Shown here: positions 15,828-22,337 of the stretch, piece after piece
How the letters are laid out: every line of letters begins with the position of its first letter
Numbering within the stretch: the first letter of the stretch is position 1
Assembly: GCA_039803545.1 (NCBI GenBank)
Contig: JBDRYS010000001.1
Coordinates: 375,866-439,865, forward strand
Reading direction: 5' to 3'
DNA length: 64,000 nucleotides
From: a candidate division WOR-3 bacterium
Lineage (GTDB): Bacteria; Hydrothermota; Hydrothermia; UBA1063
Translations under genes and position numbers: made by a program
Notes under the pieces: generated by a model
Told to the model about the DNA's origin: nothing
What the model saw: only the letters and a program-made list of their open reading frames with translations
Database searches by the model: none

Positions 15828-16140
15828 ACGAGATGTAAATGTGATTTTAAAAAGCATACTAAGTGAAATAATGAAATTAGAGAAGTTTACTAATGGGATA
15901 GACTATGAGGCCTTTGTAAAAGATGATATGAGATACTATGCAGTAATACGTTGTTTAGAGATAATCGGTGAAGGAGTTAGACAATTACCAGAAGATTTTA
16001 AACAGCAATATTCAAATATCGAATGGCGTAAAATAGTGGATTAACGGAATATATTAATTCACGAATATTTCGGAATAGAACCCGAGATCATTTGGGACAT
16101 TGTCAAAAATAAAATACCCAGCATTAAAGGCTTTTATTAA
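15820..16140 (+). pseudogene. hepT: HepT (DUF86) RNase toxin interrupted by a nonsense codon
   Basis: Starting at ATG 15820 (MSKRDVNVILKSI), the frame reads a typical HepT N-terminus (YAVIRCLEIIGEGVRQLPE) and then hits TAA at 16042-16044. The same frame continues as RNILIHEYFGIEPEIIWDIV to a natural TAA at 16138-16140. The RNILIHEY segment after the stop is the Rx4HxY catalytic/AMPylation motif, so the truncated 74-residue product lacks the active site. The codon before it is usually hydrophobic in relatives (Leu or Met), so a single TTA-to-TAA change would explain the stop. The toxin is predicted to be dead unless the stop is a sequencing error. Confidence 0.85.
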
Positions 16141-16218
16141 AATTCTATTAGGAGAAACCTAAAAGATGCAGAAATTTAGTCAGGAAACAGAACGTAGAGA
16201 AGTGCTAAATAAAGTTGG

Positions 16219-16238
16219 TTAATTTTGAGGAACGCCGA
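16219..16238 (+). repeat. 20-bp direct repeat, right copy
   Basis: Identical to 15294-15313. It ends 5 bp before the -35 box of the next gene, so the right boundary of the toxin-antitoxin insertion abuts a core-gene promoter. Confidence 0.9.
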
Positions 16239-16242
16239 GTTC

Positions 16243-16271
16243 TTGACTGGGCTATTGTATGAGAGTATAAT
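16243..16271 (+). promoter_or_regulatory. promoter of the TPR/degenerate GGDEF gene
   Basis: TTGACT (16243-16248), 17-bp spacer, TATAAT (16266-16271), then only ATAAAT before the ATG at 16278. The near-consensus boxes and the 6-nt gap predict a leaderless transcript. Confidence 0.75.
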
Positions 16272-16277
16272 ATAAAT

Positions 16278-17156
16278 ATGTTGAACTTACAGGATGTTAA
16301 AAAAGGTCTTTTTAGGGCAATCCAGAAAAAGAATTTTCAAGAGGCAATGGAATTTTATCACATTGCCGTGAATCAGCAGGCTGATGACCCCTCTCTCAGG
16401 CTTATAGGAGCAGACATTTATCTCAACATGGGAATGAAGCAACTTGCTGTTGGGGAACTCCGTCAAGCTTTTAATCTCTTTCTCGAGGCGGGGAAGAAAT
16501 CTCAGGCCATTTCTGTAGCTGAGAAAATTAGAGCTCTTACACCCAATGACATGGAAATCCTTGAAATTCTCGGCCGCCTTTACAAGGAGTTGAATAACGA
16601 TGAAAAGGCTGCTGTTTATTATGGAGAATTTATTAATCAACTCATTAAGGCCGGGAAAGTTAATGATGCAAAGAAATTTCTATTGCGGATGAAAAACGAA
16701 GGGCTCGAAAAGTACCTCTTAGGCAAATACCAGTTCTTGCTGTCCGATACGCAGGTTCAGAATATCTTAGCGGAGATTTCTAAGGAACCCAATTATCCAG
16801 CCTTCTTCGCCCTTATGAGAAAAGAAATAGCCAGATCAGAAAGATATCAACGGGAGTTCTCCATCATATTGATTGAGTTCGATAAAATTCTTGTTCAGGA
16901 CAAAAAAGTCCAGATACTAGAAATCTTTAAGAAGATGTTAAGAGAGTCCGATATGTATTCTATTGGGTATCGGTGGATCTTTATCATTCTCCCTGAAACA
17001 AATAAATATGGACTCGAGGCGGTACTCAACAGACTTAAGGGAAAAATAGACGAGATGTTCGCTACAAAGCGTTTTTATATCTCCAATTACCCGGAAGACG
17101 GTAAGGATGTTAAGGAACTCATAATCAGCGCCCTCAAATACAGGGTCTTAACCTGA
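16278..17156 (+). CDS. TPR protein with a degenerate GGDEF-like C-terminal domain
   Basis: Residues ~1-150 are TPR-like helices (LFLEAGKKSQAISVAEKIRA, NDEKAAVYYGEFINQLIKAG). The C-terminal ~125 residues follow the diguanylate cyclase fold: ARSERYQREFSIILIEFDKI, then YRWIFIILPETNKYGLEAVL and YISNYPEDGKDVKELI. The active-site loop, normally GG(D/E)EF, is replaced by IGYRWIF, so catalysis is not expected; it may act as a c-di-GMP-independent sensor or protein-binding domain. The start follows its promoter by 6 nt with no ribosome binding site, which supports ATG 16278 and leaderless translation. Cytoplasmic, no signal peptide. The GGDEF resemblance is my pattern reading. Confidence 0.7.
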   Translation: MLNLQDVKKGLFRAIQKKNFQEAMEFYHIAVNQQADDPSLRLIGADIYLNMGMKQLAVGELRQAFNLFLEAGKKSQAISVAEKIRALTPNDMEILEILGRLYKELNNDEKAAVYYGEFINQLIKAGKVNDAKKFLLRMKNEGLEKYLLGKYQFLLSDTQVQNILAEISKEPNYPAFFALMRKEIARSERYQREFSIILIEFDKILVQDKKVQILEIFKKMLRESDMYSIGYRWIFIILPETNKYGLEAVLNRLKGKIDEMFATKRFYISNYPEDGKDVKELIISALKYRVLT

Positions 17157-17159
17157 TTT

Positions 17160-17780
17160 TCAATAGAGTAGCGAGTAAAGAATCAAGTTAATTCCGAATT
17201 TAAAAGCCTCTTCTCTTAAAGAATCTGGGTCGTTGTATCGGTCTGTCCAGCCATCAGAAATATTTGAGTTGTAAGTGTAAAGTAAAGAGAGTCTTCCTCC
17301 TATAAAAAGTCCCAAAGCTACGGGCCTTCCTTCATAGTGCTCATGAATTTTAGGAAGCCCTTTCGGAAATTTGTAATAAAGATTGTAAATGGGATGGTTG
17401 AGCGGGACTTCTTTGAGTTCGTATTCTGGAAACCATTTTTTAAACTCTTTTCGAAAGTATTCGTCCATTCCAAAATCGTCGTCAATATAAACGAAGCCTC
17501 CATTAAAAACATATTTCCGTAAATTTTCTATTTCGGATTGGCTTAAGGATATGTTGCCGTGACCGGTAATGAAAAGAAAAGGATATCTGAAAATCTTATC
17601 GTCTTCAAAGGTTAATACAACTTCTTCTGGTTTAACCTTTACTGACGGTACTCTTTTTGCAAGTTCATTACAAAGATTTGGTAAAATTTCGGGATCGTTG
17701 TACCAATCTCCACCGCCGTTGTATTTGATTCTTAATGGCTGAAAGATGAAACCTAAAAGAAGGATGGTAGAAAAGAACAT
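17160..17780 (-). CDS. DUF4159 exported protein
   Basis: A 206-residue protein with an N-terminal signal-like segment (MFFSTILLLGFIFQP). Family hallmarks include FLFITGHGNISLSQSEIENL, then LRKYVFNGGFVYIDDDFGMD and the NHPIYNLYYKFPKGLPKIH stretch. The fold is glutamine-amidotransferase-like, but no catalytic triad is proven. The ATG overlaps the preceding 99-residue gene's stop by one base. It is last in the minus-strand envelope unit with lptC and kdsD. It converges with the TPR/GGDEF-like gene, with only 3 bp between stops. The function of the family is not known to me; an envelope role is inferred. Confidence 0.8.
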   Translation of the reverse strand: MFFSTILLLGFIFQPLRIKYNGGGDWYNDPEILPNLCNELAKRVPSVKVKPEEVVLTFEDDKIFRYPFLFITGHGNISLSQSEIENLRKYVFNGGFVYIDDDFGMDEYFRKEFKKWFPEYELKEVPLNHPIYNLYYKFPKGLPKIHEHYEGRPVALGLFIGGRLSLLYTYNSNISDGWTDRYNDPDSLREEAFKFGINLILYSLLY

Positions 17781-18079
17781 TACCTATTTGCTTTTTCTTC
17801 AATAGTGGTTATAAGCTTTTCCAAGAGCTTCCTGTCTTCCAGAATTCTGTAAAGTTTATCATAATCTCTTGCAGTGAAAAAGGCTTTTACCAAGGGCTCG
17901 AGGAAAACCATTGCCTGACTTGCGAAGAAGGAAAGGGGCTTTATTGATTCAAGGGTAACTACCGCTATTACAGAAAGGTTTAAGCTTACAATTTTCTCAG
18001 AAAATTTGTCTATGAACTCATCAAGCTCTTTCTCTTCAAAATTGGATGGCGTCTTTGTGGTTAAGTCTTCATTCAACAT
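17780..18079 (-). CDS. small hypothetical protein in the lptC operon
   Basis: A 99-residue mostly helical protein that I do not recognise. It has an acidic amphipathic N-terminus (EEKELDEFIDKFSEKIVSL), a central hydrophobic stretch (NLSVIAVVTLESIKPLSFFA) that may be membrane-associated, and a charged C-terminal helix (LYRILEDRKLLEKLITTIEE). The start overlaps the lptC end by 11 bp and its stop overlaps the DUF4159 start by one base. The coupling argues that it is a real gene in the envelope operon. Confidence 0.6.
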   Translation of the reverse strand: MLNEDLTTKTPSNFEEKELDEFIDKFSEKIVSLNLSVIAVVTLESIKPLSFFASQAMVFLEPLVKAFFTARDYDKLYRILEDRKLLEKLITTIEEKANR

Positions 18080-18578
18080 AGACCTTTCCCTTGAATTTTA
18101 TGGTTTTTAGCCCCGGATCAGATTCGAGTCCCGATGAGCGGATTATTTTGTTTTCTTTGTATAAGTAGGATTCTGTTGGGCTATAAATTAGATTTAACTT
18201 TTGGTTCCATATCAGGACATTGGAAATTAGGGAATCACCGCTGGTGCTTACTAATTTAACCTTTCCGCGCGCCTCCATAAAACCCGAGTTCTCGACGATG
18301 GTTCCGGTATCGCCCACCATGGTGGCAGTTACTTCGCCTTTATCAAAGAAGTTGACCTTGAAATTTATCAAGTTGATGGTATCTCCTGAGTAGGTGGCTT
18401 TTTCAGAAAAAACTTCAATTCGTTTAGCTTCAAATTCTTTTACCTGCAAATGGATGTTGTAGGTTTCTTGCTGTGGGGCTGAAGACGTATCTTCTTGAAT
18501 TGTTTTATCCTTTTCTCTTGCACAGGACATAATTATGGAGGCTAAAAAAATAAGTGGAATAGCTTTTCTAAGCTTCAT
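18069..18578 (-). CDS. lptC: LPS export system protein LptC-like lipoprotein
   Basis: A 169-residue protein. The N-terminus carries a lipobox (FLASIIMSCARE), so it is predicted to be a lipoprotein. The rest is a beta-jellyroll of the LptC/OstA class: VKEFEAKRIEVFSEKATYSG, INLINFKVNFFDKGEVTATM, GFMEARGKVKLVSTSGDSLI and the closing TIKFKGKVYVE. In known systems LptC passes lipopolysaccharide from LptBFG to the periplasmic bridge LptA. Canonical LptC has a single transmembrane anchor rather than a lipid, so the anchoring differs. The 4-bp overlap with kdsD, which makes the Kdo precursor, supports the LPS role. Confidence 0.82.
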   Translation of the reverse strand: MKLRKAIPLIFLASIIMSCAREKDKTIQEDTSSAPQQETYNIHLQVKEFEAKRIEVFSEKATYSGDTINLINFKVNFFDKGEVTATMVGDTGTIVENSGFMEARGKVKLVSTSGDSLISNVLIWNQKLNLIYSPTESYLYKENKIIRSSGLESDPGLKTIKFKGKVYVE

Positions 18579-19543
18579 ATTACTTTTGCTCTCATTAGGT
18601 CGTGTAAGTGGATTATTCCAATGGGCTTATTCTGGTCGTCAACTACAATTAGTGCGGTGATACCGTAATGTTCCATCCTGGACGCGGCAGCAGCTGCCAG
18701 TTCGTCCTTTTTAATGGTTTTAGGGTTCGTGGTCATAACTTCCTTTGCTTTGAGGTTAAATATATCCTGGGTTTTTTCAAGCAGTCTTCTAAGGTCTCCA
18801 TCAGTTATAACGCCTATCACTCTTCCATCGTCATCCACTACACTTGTTATGCCCCTTTTCTGTGTCATTTCGAGGATCACTTCCTTCATTGGGGCTTCTT
18901 TATGTACGATTGGCACATGTTGGGGGCCAGTAAGCATCATGTCCTCAACCTTGAGCCAGTATTTTTTGCCAATAGTACCGCCTGGATGGAGTGTTGCAAG
19001 TTGTTCCAGTTTTAGCCCTTTTAATTCTGCTAATATAATTGCTATGGCGTCGCCAAGTGCCATCATTGCAGTGGTAGATGTTGTAGGGACAATATTGTAG
19101 GGGCATGCCTCCTTATCGACTTTTACGAGAATAACCACATCTGACTGCCTTGCTAAATCTGAATTCGGGTTGGAGGTCATTCCTATAACTGGAATATTAA
19201 TCCTTTTCACAAAGGGAAGGATAATGCTAAATTCCTCAGACTGTCCACTTTTCGATATTGCTAAGAAAACGTCATCCTTTTGTATCATCCCCAATTCGCC
19301 ATGGAGGGATTCAGAGGGGTGTAAGAAAACTGATGGAATTCCCACTCCGTTGAGAGTCGATGAGATTTTTCTCCCCACGATCCCTGATTTTCCAACTCCT
19401 GAAACCACAATTCTACCTTTACATTGGAGAAGGAGTATTATAGCTCGATAAAAACTCTCATCTAAGGAGTCTTTCAGGGATTTTAATCCCTCAAGTTCTA
19501 TATCGATTATTTCCCTTGCTCTGTTTAGTATTTTTTCTTTCAT
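18575..19543 (-). CDS. kdsD: D-arabinose 5-phosphate isomerase
   Basis: A 322-residue enzyme that interconverts ribulose 5-phosphate and arabinose 5-phosphate, the first step toward Kdo for LPS. The N-terminal SIS domain (residues ~35-180) has VVSGVGKSGIVGRKISSTL and the family signature SESLHGELGMIQKDDVFLAI. Two C-terminal CBS domains follow (MLTGPQHVPIVHKEAPMKEV...; VMTTNPKTIKKDE...). Domain order and length match KdsD/KpsF/GutQ exactly. Start ATG overlaps thpR by 4 bp; the stop overlaps lptC by 4 bp. It is the strongest single indicator that this organism makes Kdo-containing LPS. Confidence 0.95.
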   Translation of the reverse strand: MKEKILNRAREIIDIELEGLKSLKDSLDESFYRAIILLLQCKGRIVVSGVGKSGIVGRKISSTLNGVGIPSVFLHPSESLHGELGMIQKDDVFLAISKSGQSEEFSIILPFVKRINIPVIGMTSNPNSDLARQSDVVILVKVDKEACPYNIVPTTSTTAMMALGDAIAIILAELKGLKLEQLATLHPGGTIGKKYWLKVEDMMLTGPQHVPIVHKEAPMKEVILEMTQKRGITSVVDDDGRVIGVITDGDLRRLLEKTQDIFNLKAKEVMTTNPKTIKKDELAAAAASRMEHYGITALIVVDDQNKPIGIIHLHDLMRAKVI

Positions 19544-20076
19544 AATCCAATTTTTGCAATGCTTTTATAAATTGGACCTGACGGCGTCAATGTGCTCTGG
19601 AATACCGTCAAGTGGGTAATTTCAAACTCCTTTGAACTGTATTTTATCCAATCTTTATCCAAGGATATTTGCGACTTTACTCTACCAAGGGTTACATGGG
19701 GCACGTAATCTTTTTCTCGTTCACCGATTTTTAAATTTTTTGAAATTTCTTCTAATGTTGCCCATATTTTTTGTAACCTGTCTACTTCGCCCTGAACTCC
19801 TAACCACAATACCCTCGGATTCCTGAAATTTGGGAAACAGCCAAAATTCGTTATCGAGATCCTAACTTTTTCGCCCCTGTTTAGTTTTTCCTGAAGTTTG
19901 GAAATAAGCTCTTCCAGTTGTTTCTCGTTAATTTCACCCAGGAATTTGCATGTGATGTGGAGATTTTCTTTCTCTACCCATTTTACTCCGATAATTTTGG
20001 GGCTTTTCTCGCTTACAATTTTGTAGATTTCGTCTTTGATTTTTTCCGGAAGTTCAAAAGCTGTAAATATCCTCAT
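19540..20076 (-). CDS. thpR: RNA 2',3'-cyclic phosphodiesterase
   Basis: 2H-phosphoesterase of the LigT/ThpR family, 178 residues, which opens 2',3'-cyclic phosphates and in vitro can ligate tRNA halves with 2'-5' linkage. Both HxTx catalytic motifs are present: LHITCKFLGE and HVTLGRV. The open frame runs upstream into the tRNA-Ser gene, so the correct start is ATG 20076 (MRIFTAFELPEKI), 11 bp after the tRNA. It is followed by kdsD with a 4-bp overlap. Co-transcription with a tRNA may be meaningful, since the known substrates are tRNA ends, or may be fortuitous. Confidence 0.92.
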   Translation of the reverse strand: MRIFTAFELPEKIKDEIYKIVSEKSPKIIGVKWVEKENLHITCKFLGEINEKQLEELISKLQEKLNRGEKVRISITNFGCFPNFRNPRVLWLGVQGEVDRLQKIWATLEEISKNLKIGEREKDYVPHVTLGRVKSQISLDKDWIKYSSKEFEITHLTVFQSTLTPSGPIYKSIAKIGL

Positions 20077-20087
20077 AATAATCGCTA

Positions 20088-20176
20088 CGGAGGGGGTGGG
20101 ATTTGAACCCACGATCCCCTGTTACGGGGATACACGATTTCGAATCGTGCGCCTTCAGCCGCTCGGCCACCCCTCC
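20088..20176 (-). tRNA. tRNA-Ser (anticodon CGA)
   Basis: Minus strand: acceptor GGAGGGG with CCCCTCC, anticodon stem CACGA/TCGTG with loop TTCGAAA (anticodon CGA), a long type II variable arm with stem ATCCCC/GGGGAT, T loop GTTCAAATC, and discriminator G at 20088. CCA is not encoded. It is 89 nt long and heads the thpR-kdsD-lptC unit. Confidence 0.96.
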
Positions 20177-20239
20177 ATTATTTTATAAATATGAAGCCAT
20201 ATTTGTGTTTATTCAATTAGTGCTATAGTTTAATTGCTT

Positions 20240-20269
20240 TTGAATACGCCTTTGTTCCTTTAACATTAT
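20240..20269 (+). promoter_or_regulatory. possible promoter of the CDF transporter gene
   Basis: TTGAAT (20240-20245), 18-bp spacer, CATTAT (20264-20269), then 5 nt to the ATG at 20275. The boxes are weaker than others in the window but the leaderless geometry is similar. Confidence 0.3.
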
Positions 20270-20274
20270 TAAAA

Positions 20275-21129
20275 ATGAAAAGAAAATTGGGCTTTGTCTT
20301 TTTACTCAATTTACTTATTGCTGTATCTGAAACCATTGGTGGAGTTTTCTCAAAAAGTTACTCTCTGCTTTCTGATGCACTTCATAATTTCCAGGACTCT
20401 CTTTCACAGTTGTTTTCCCTAATTGCATTGATTTTGAGTGAAAAAGGGAGAACCAGTAAGTATACTTTTGGTTTCGCAAGGTTCGAAATCCTTGCCGCTC
20501 TTATTAATGCAACCATTGTCTCTGTCTTATCTTTTTTGATGATCGTAAGTGGTTTTAAAAGGGTTTTTAACCCCGAAGTGATTAAACTTTCCATTCTATT
20601 GCCTGTAAGTATAATTGGGCTATTTGCCAACCTGCTCTCTTTATCCTTACTCCATAGCCACTCCAAAGAGAGTCTGAACATAAAGTCCACTTACCTTCAT
20701 TTACTGGGTGATGCACTTTCCTCGATTGGTGTAATTGTGGGTGGCTTTTTGATGCTATTCTTTAAAATTTTCTGGGTAGATGGATTAATGGCGATTCTTA
20801 TTGGATTATTAATTCTAAAAGAAGGTATTCAGGTTGTAATAGAGTCACTTAGGATAATGCTTCAAGCTGCACCCTTTCCCGTACATGAAGAAGAAATTTT
20901 TGAGTTACTCAAGGATGTTCCGGGGCTTCGGGGGATTCACCATGTACATATTTGGAGTTTAAAGGATGGAAAGATTCATTTAGAGGCCCATCTGGAAGTG
21001 GACGACATGTACGTTTCAGAAACAAAAGAAATTGTTGAAAAAGTAAACAAACTTTTACAGGAAAAGCTTAATATAACTCATTCTACTCTTCAGTTAGAAA
21101 GCCAGGCTTGCAAAGACAAATCCTGCTAA
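20275..21129 (+). CDS. cation diffusion facilitator (Zn/Cd-type) efflux protein
   Basis: A 284-residue inner-membrane proton antiporter that exports divalent metals. Six hydrophobic segments are visible. The metal-site motifs HNFQD in TM2 (SDALHNFQDSLSQ) and HLLGD in TM5 (HLLGDALSSIGV) are of the HxxxD type, which in this family favours Zn/Cd over Mn. The C-terminal cytoplasmic ferredoxin-like domain is present (HVHIWSLKDGKIHLEAHLEV). No ribosome binding site is seen ahead of ATG 20275. It ends with a Cys-rich tail (SQACKDKSC) that might bind metal. Metal specificity is inferred from the motif only. Confidence 0.9.
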   Translation: MKRKLGFVFLLNLLIAVSETIGGVFSKSYSLLSDALHNFQDSLSQLFSLIALILSEKGRTSKYTFGFARFEILAALINATIVSVLSFLMIVSGFKRVFNPEVIKLSILLPVSIIGLFANLLSLSLLHSHSKESLNIKSTYLHLLGDALSSIGVIVGGFLMLFFKIFWVDGLMAILIGLLILKEGIQVVIESLRIMLQAAPFPVHEEEIFELLKDVPGLRGIHHVHIWSLKDGKIHLEAHLEVDDMYVSETKEIVEKVNKLLQEKLNITHSTLQLESQACKDKSC

Positions 21130-21148
21130 CATCATAAATCCTTGATGC

Positions 21149-21177
21149 TTGACTTTTCGTAACATCCTTTATACAAT
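21149..21177 (+). promoter_or_regulatory. promoter of the yhaO-yhaN-addA-addB operon
   Basis: TTGACT (21149-21154), 17-bp spacer, TACAAT (21172-21177), 8 nt before ATG 21186. No Shine-Dalgarno sequence lies in the gap, so a leaderless mRNA is predicted. Confidence 0.7.
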
Positions 21178-21185
21178 ATAACAAT

Positions 21186-22337
21186 ATGAGAATTGCTCAT
21201 ACTTCAGACCTTCACATTGATTCTGAACATCCCGAAAGATGGGATGCACTAAAACTGGTCCTGGAAAAGGCAAAGGGTGAGAAGGTAGATTATCTCGTGA
21301 TTGCTGGCGATTTATTTGATGATGTTGCATCTGCTAATGAAAATATTGCTAAGTTGAGAAGTTACTTTTCCGGATCACCATTTAAGACGATCGTTATACC
21401 GGGGAACCATGACTTCTTAGCCTTCGAAACCGAAAGGGATTTAGGTGATAATGTTGTGGTGCTTTCTAAAAATGATCCCATCCATAGTGATCCTTCCAAT
21501 AGGATTTCCTTTTTTACCGTTCCGTACTTAGTTGGAGCAACAAATGAATATTTTTACGAAAAGCTGGCGTATATCTCTAAAAACGTTGATCCTTCTTGGT
21601 TCAATATTTTTGTTTTCCACGGTGACCTTGATGAGGTACTAAAGAAGATTAAGCACAGAAAGGAAATTGCAGGTGCAGAAGAAGAAACCGCCTTTTCGCT
21701 CTCATTAAAGGTATTGCAGAAATTTCCATCGGTGCAATTGGTTCTTTCCGGACATTATCATACTTTCGGTGAACCTATTTCCATCGGCGATAGCAGTAGA
21801 TTAATAGTTTATTCAGGAGCACCCGTTTCAATAACACGAAACGATTTGGGAACGAGATATCTGGTAATTTACGATGTAGACCCCGATACTAAAAAAGTGG
21901 TTTTAAACAAATATCCTTTAGAAACTTTCTACTTTGAAAAGCTTGAAATATATTTAACACCAACAAGTGGGGGGTCCATAGAAAATTATGTCTTATCCGA
22001 AATTGAAAGCTCTCTTAGTATGAGTCCAAGCAAAACTCTAATATTAGAACTGAAAGGGTACATTAGTAGCAAAGAGCAAGGAATGAGTGAGTTAAATTTA
22101 AAGGAAGCGGTAAAAAGATATTGCGAAGAGAAATGGACGAGGAGAGTGGTTTTTTCAGAAAATTGGTTTTTGGTTTTAGATGTTGGCTTTTTACTGGATA
22201 AGCCCTTTAGTCAGAGTATACTCGAGCAAATAGACGGGCTTAATGATAATGATATTAGTGAAGAAGATAAGAGAACCTTAAAACAGTGGTTTTTATCAGC
22301 CCTTAGTCAGGTTTATTCTCCAAAGGGTAAAATATGA
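21186..22337 (+). CDS. SbcD/YhaO-like DNA repair metallophosphoesterase
   Basis: A 383-residue nuclease subunit. All calcineurin-like metal motifs are present in the first ~200 residues: TSDLHID, VIAGDLFDD, VIPGNHD, VFHGDLD and LSGHYHTFGE. The C-terminal half is a variable capping domain. Together with the next gene it makes a Mre11/Rad50-type complex. Because the ATPase partner has YhaN-like membrane segments, I favour YhaO over SbcD as the closest relative. The gene starts 8 nt after a promoter, without a ribosome binding site, and its TGA overlaps the next ATG (ATGA). Confidence 0.88.
   Translation: MRIAHTSDLHIDSEHPERWDALKLVLEKAKGEKVDYLVIAGDLFDDVASANENIAKLRSYFSGSPFKTIVIPGNHDFLAFETERDLGDNVVVLSKNDPIHSDPSNRISFFTVPYLVGATNEYFYEKLAYISKNVDPSWFNIFVFHGDLDEVLKKIKHRKEIAGAEEETAFSLSLKVLQKFPSVQLVLSGHYHTFGEPISIGDSSRLIVYSGAPVSITRNDLGTRYLVIYDVDPDTKKVVLNKYPLETFYFEKLEIYLTPTSGGSIENYVLSEIESSLSMSPSKTLILELKGYISSKEQGMSELNLKEAVKRYCEEKWTRRVVFSENWFLVLDVGFLLDKPFSQSILEQIDGLNDNDISEEDKRTLKQWFLSALSQVYSPKGKI

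Noticed and set aside
16042-16044. Recoding of the TAA in hepT
   Set aside because: TAA is not known to be recoded in bacteria in this context, and TGA is used as a stop throughout the window, so the genetic code looks standard.
20076-20112. Longer thpR start reading MGSNPTPS
   Set aside because: That extension is translated from the 3' end of tRNA-Ser; the family starts at MRIFTAFELP.
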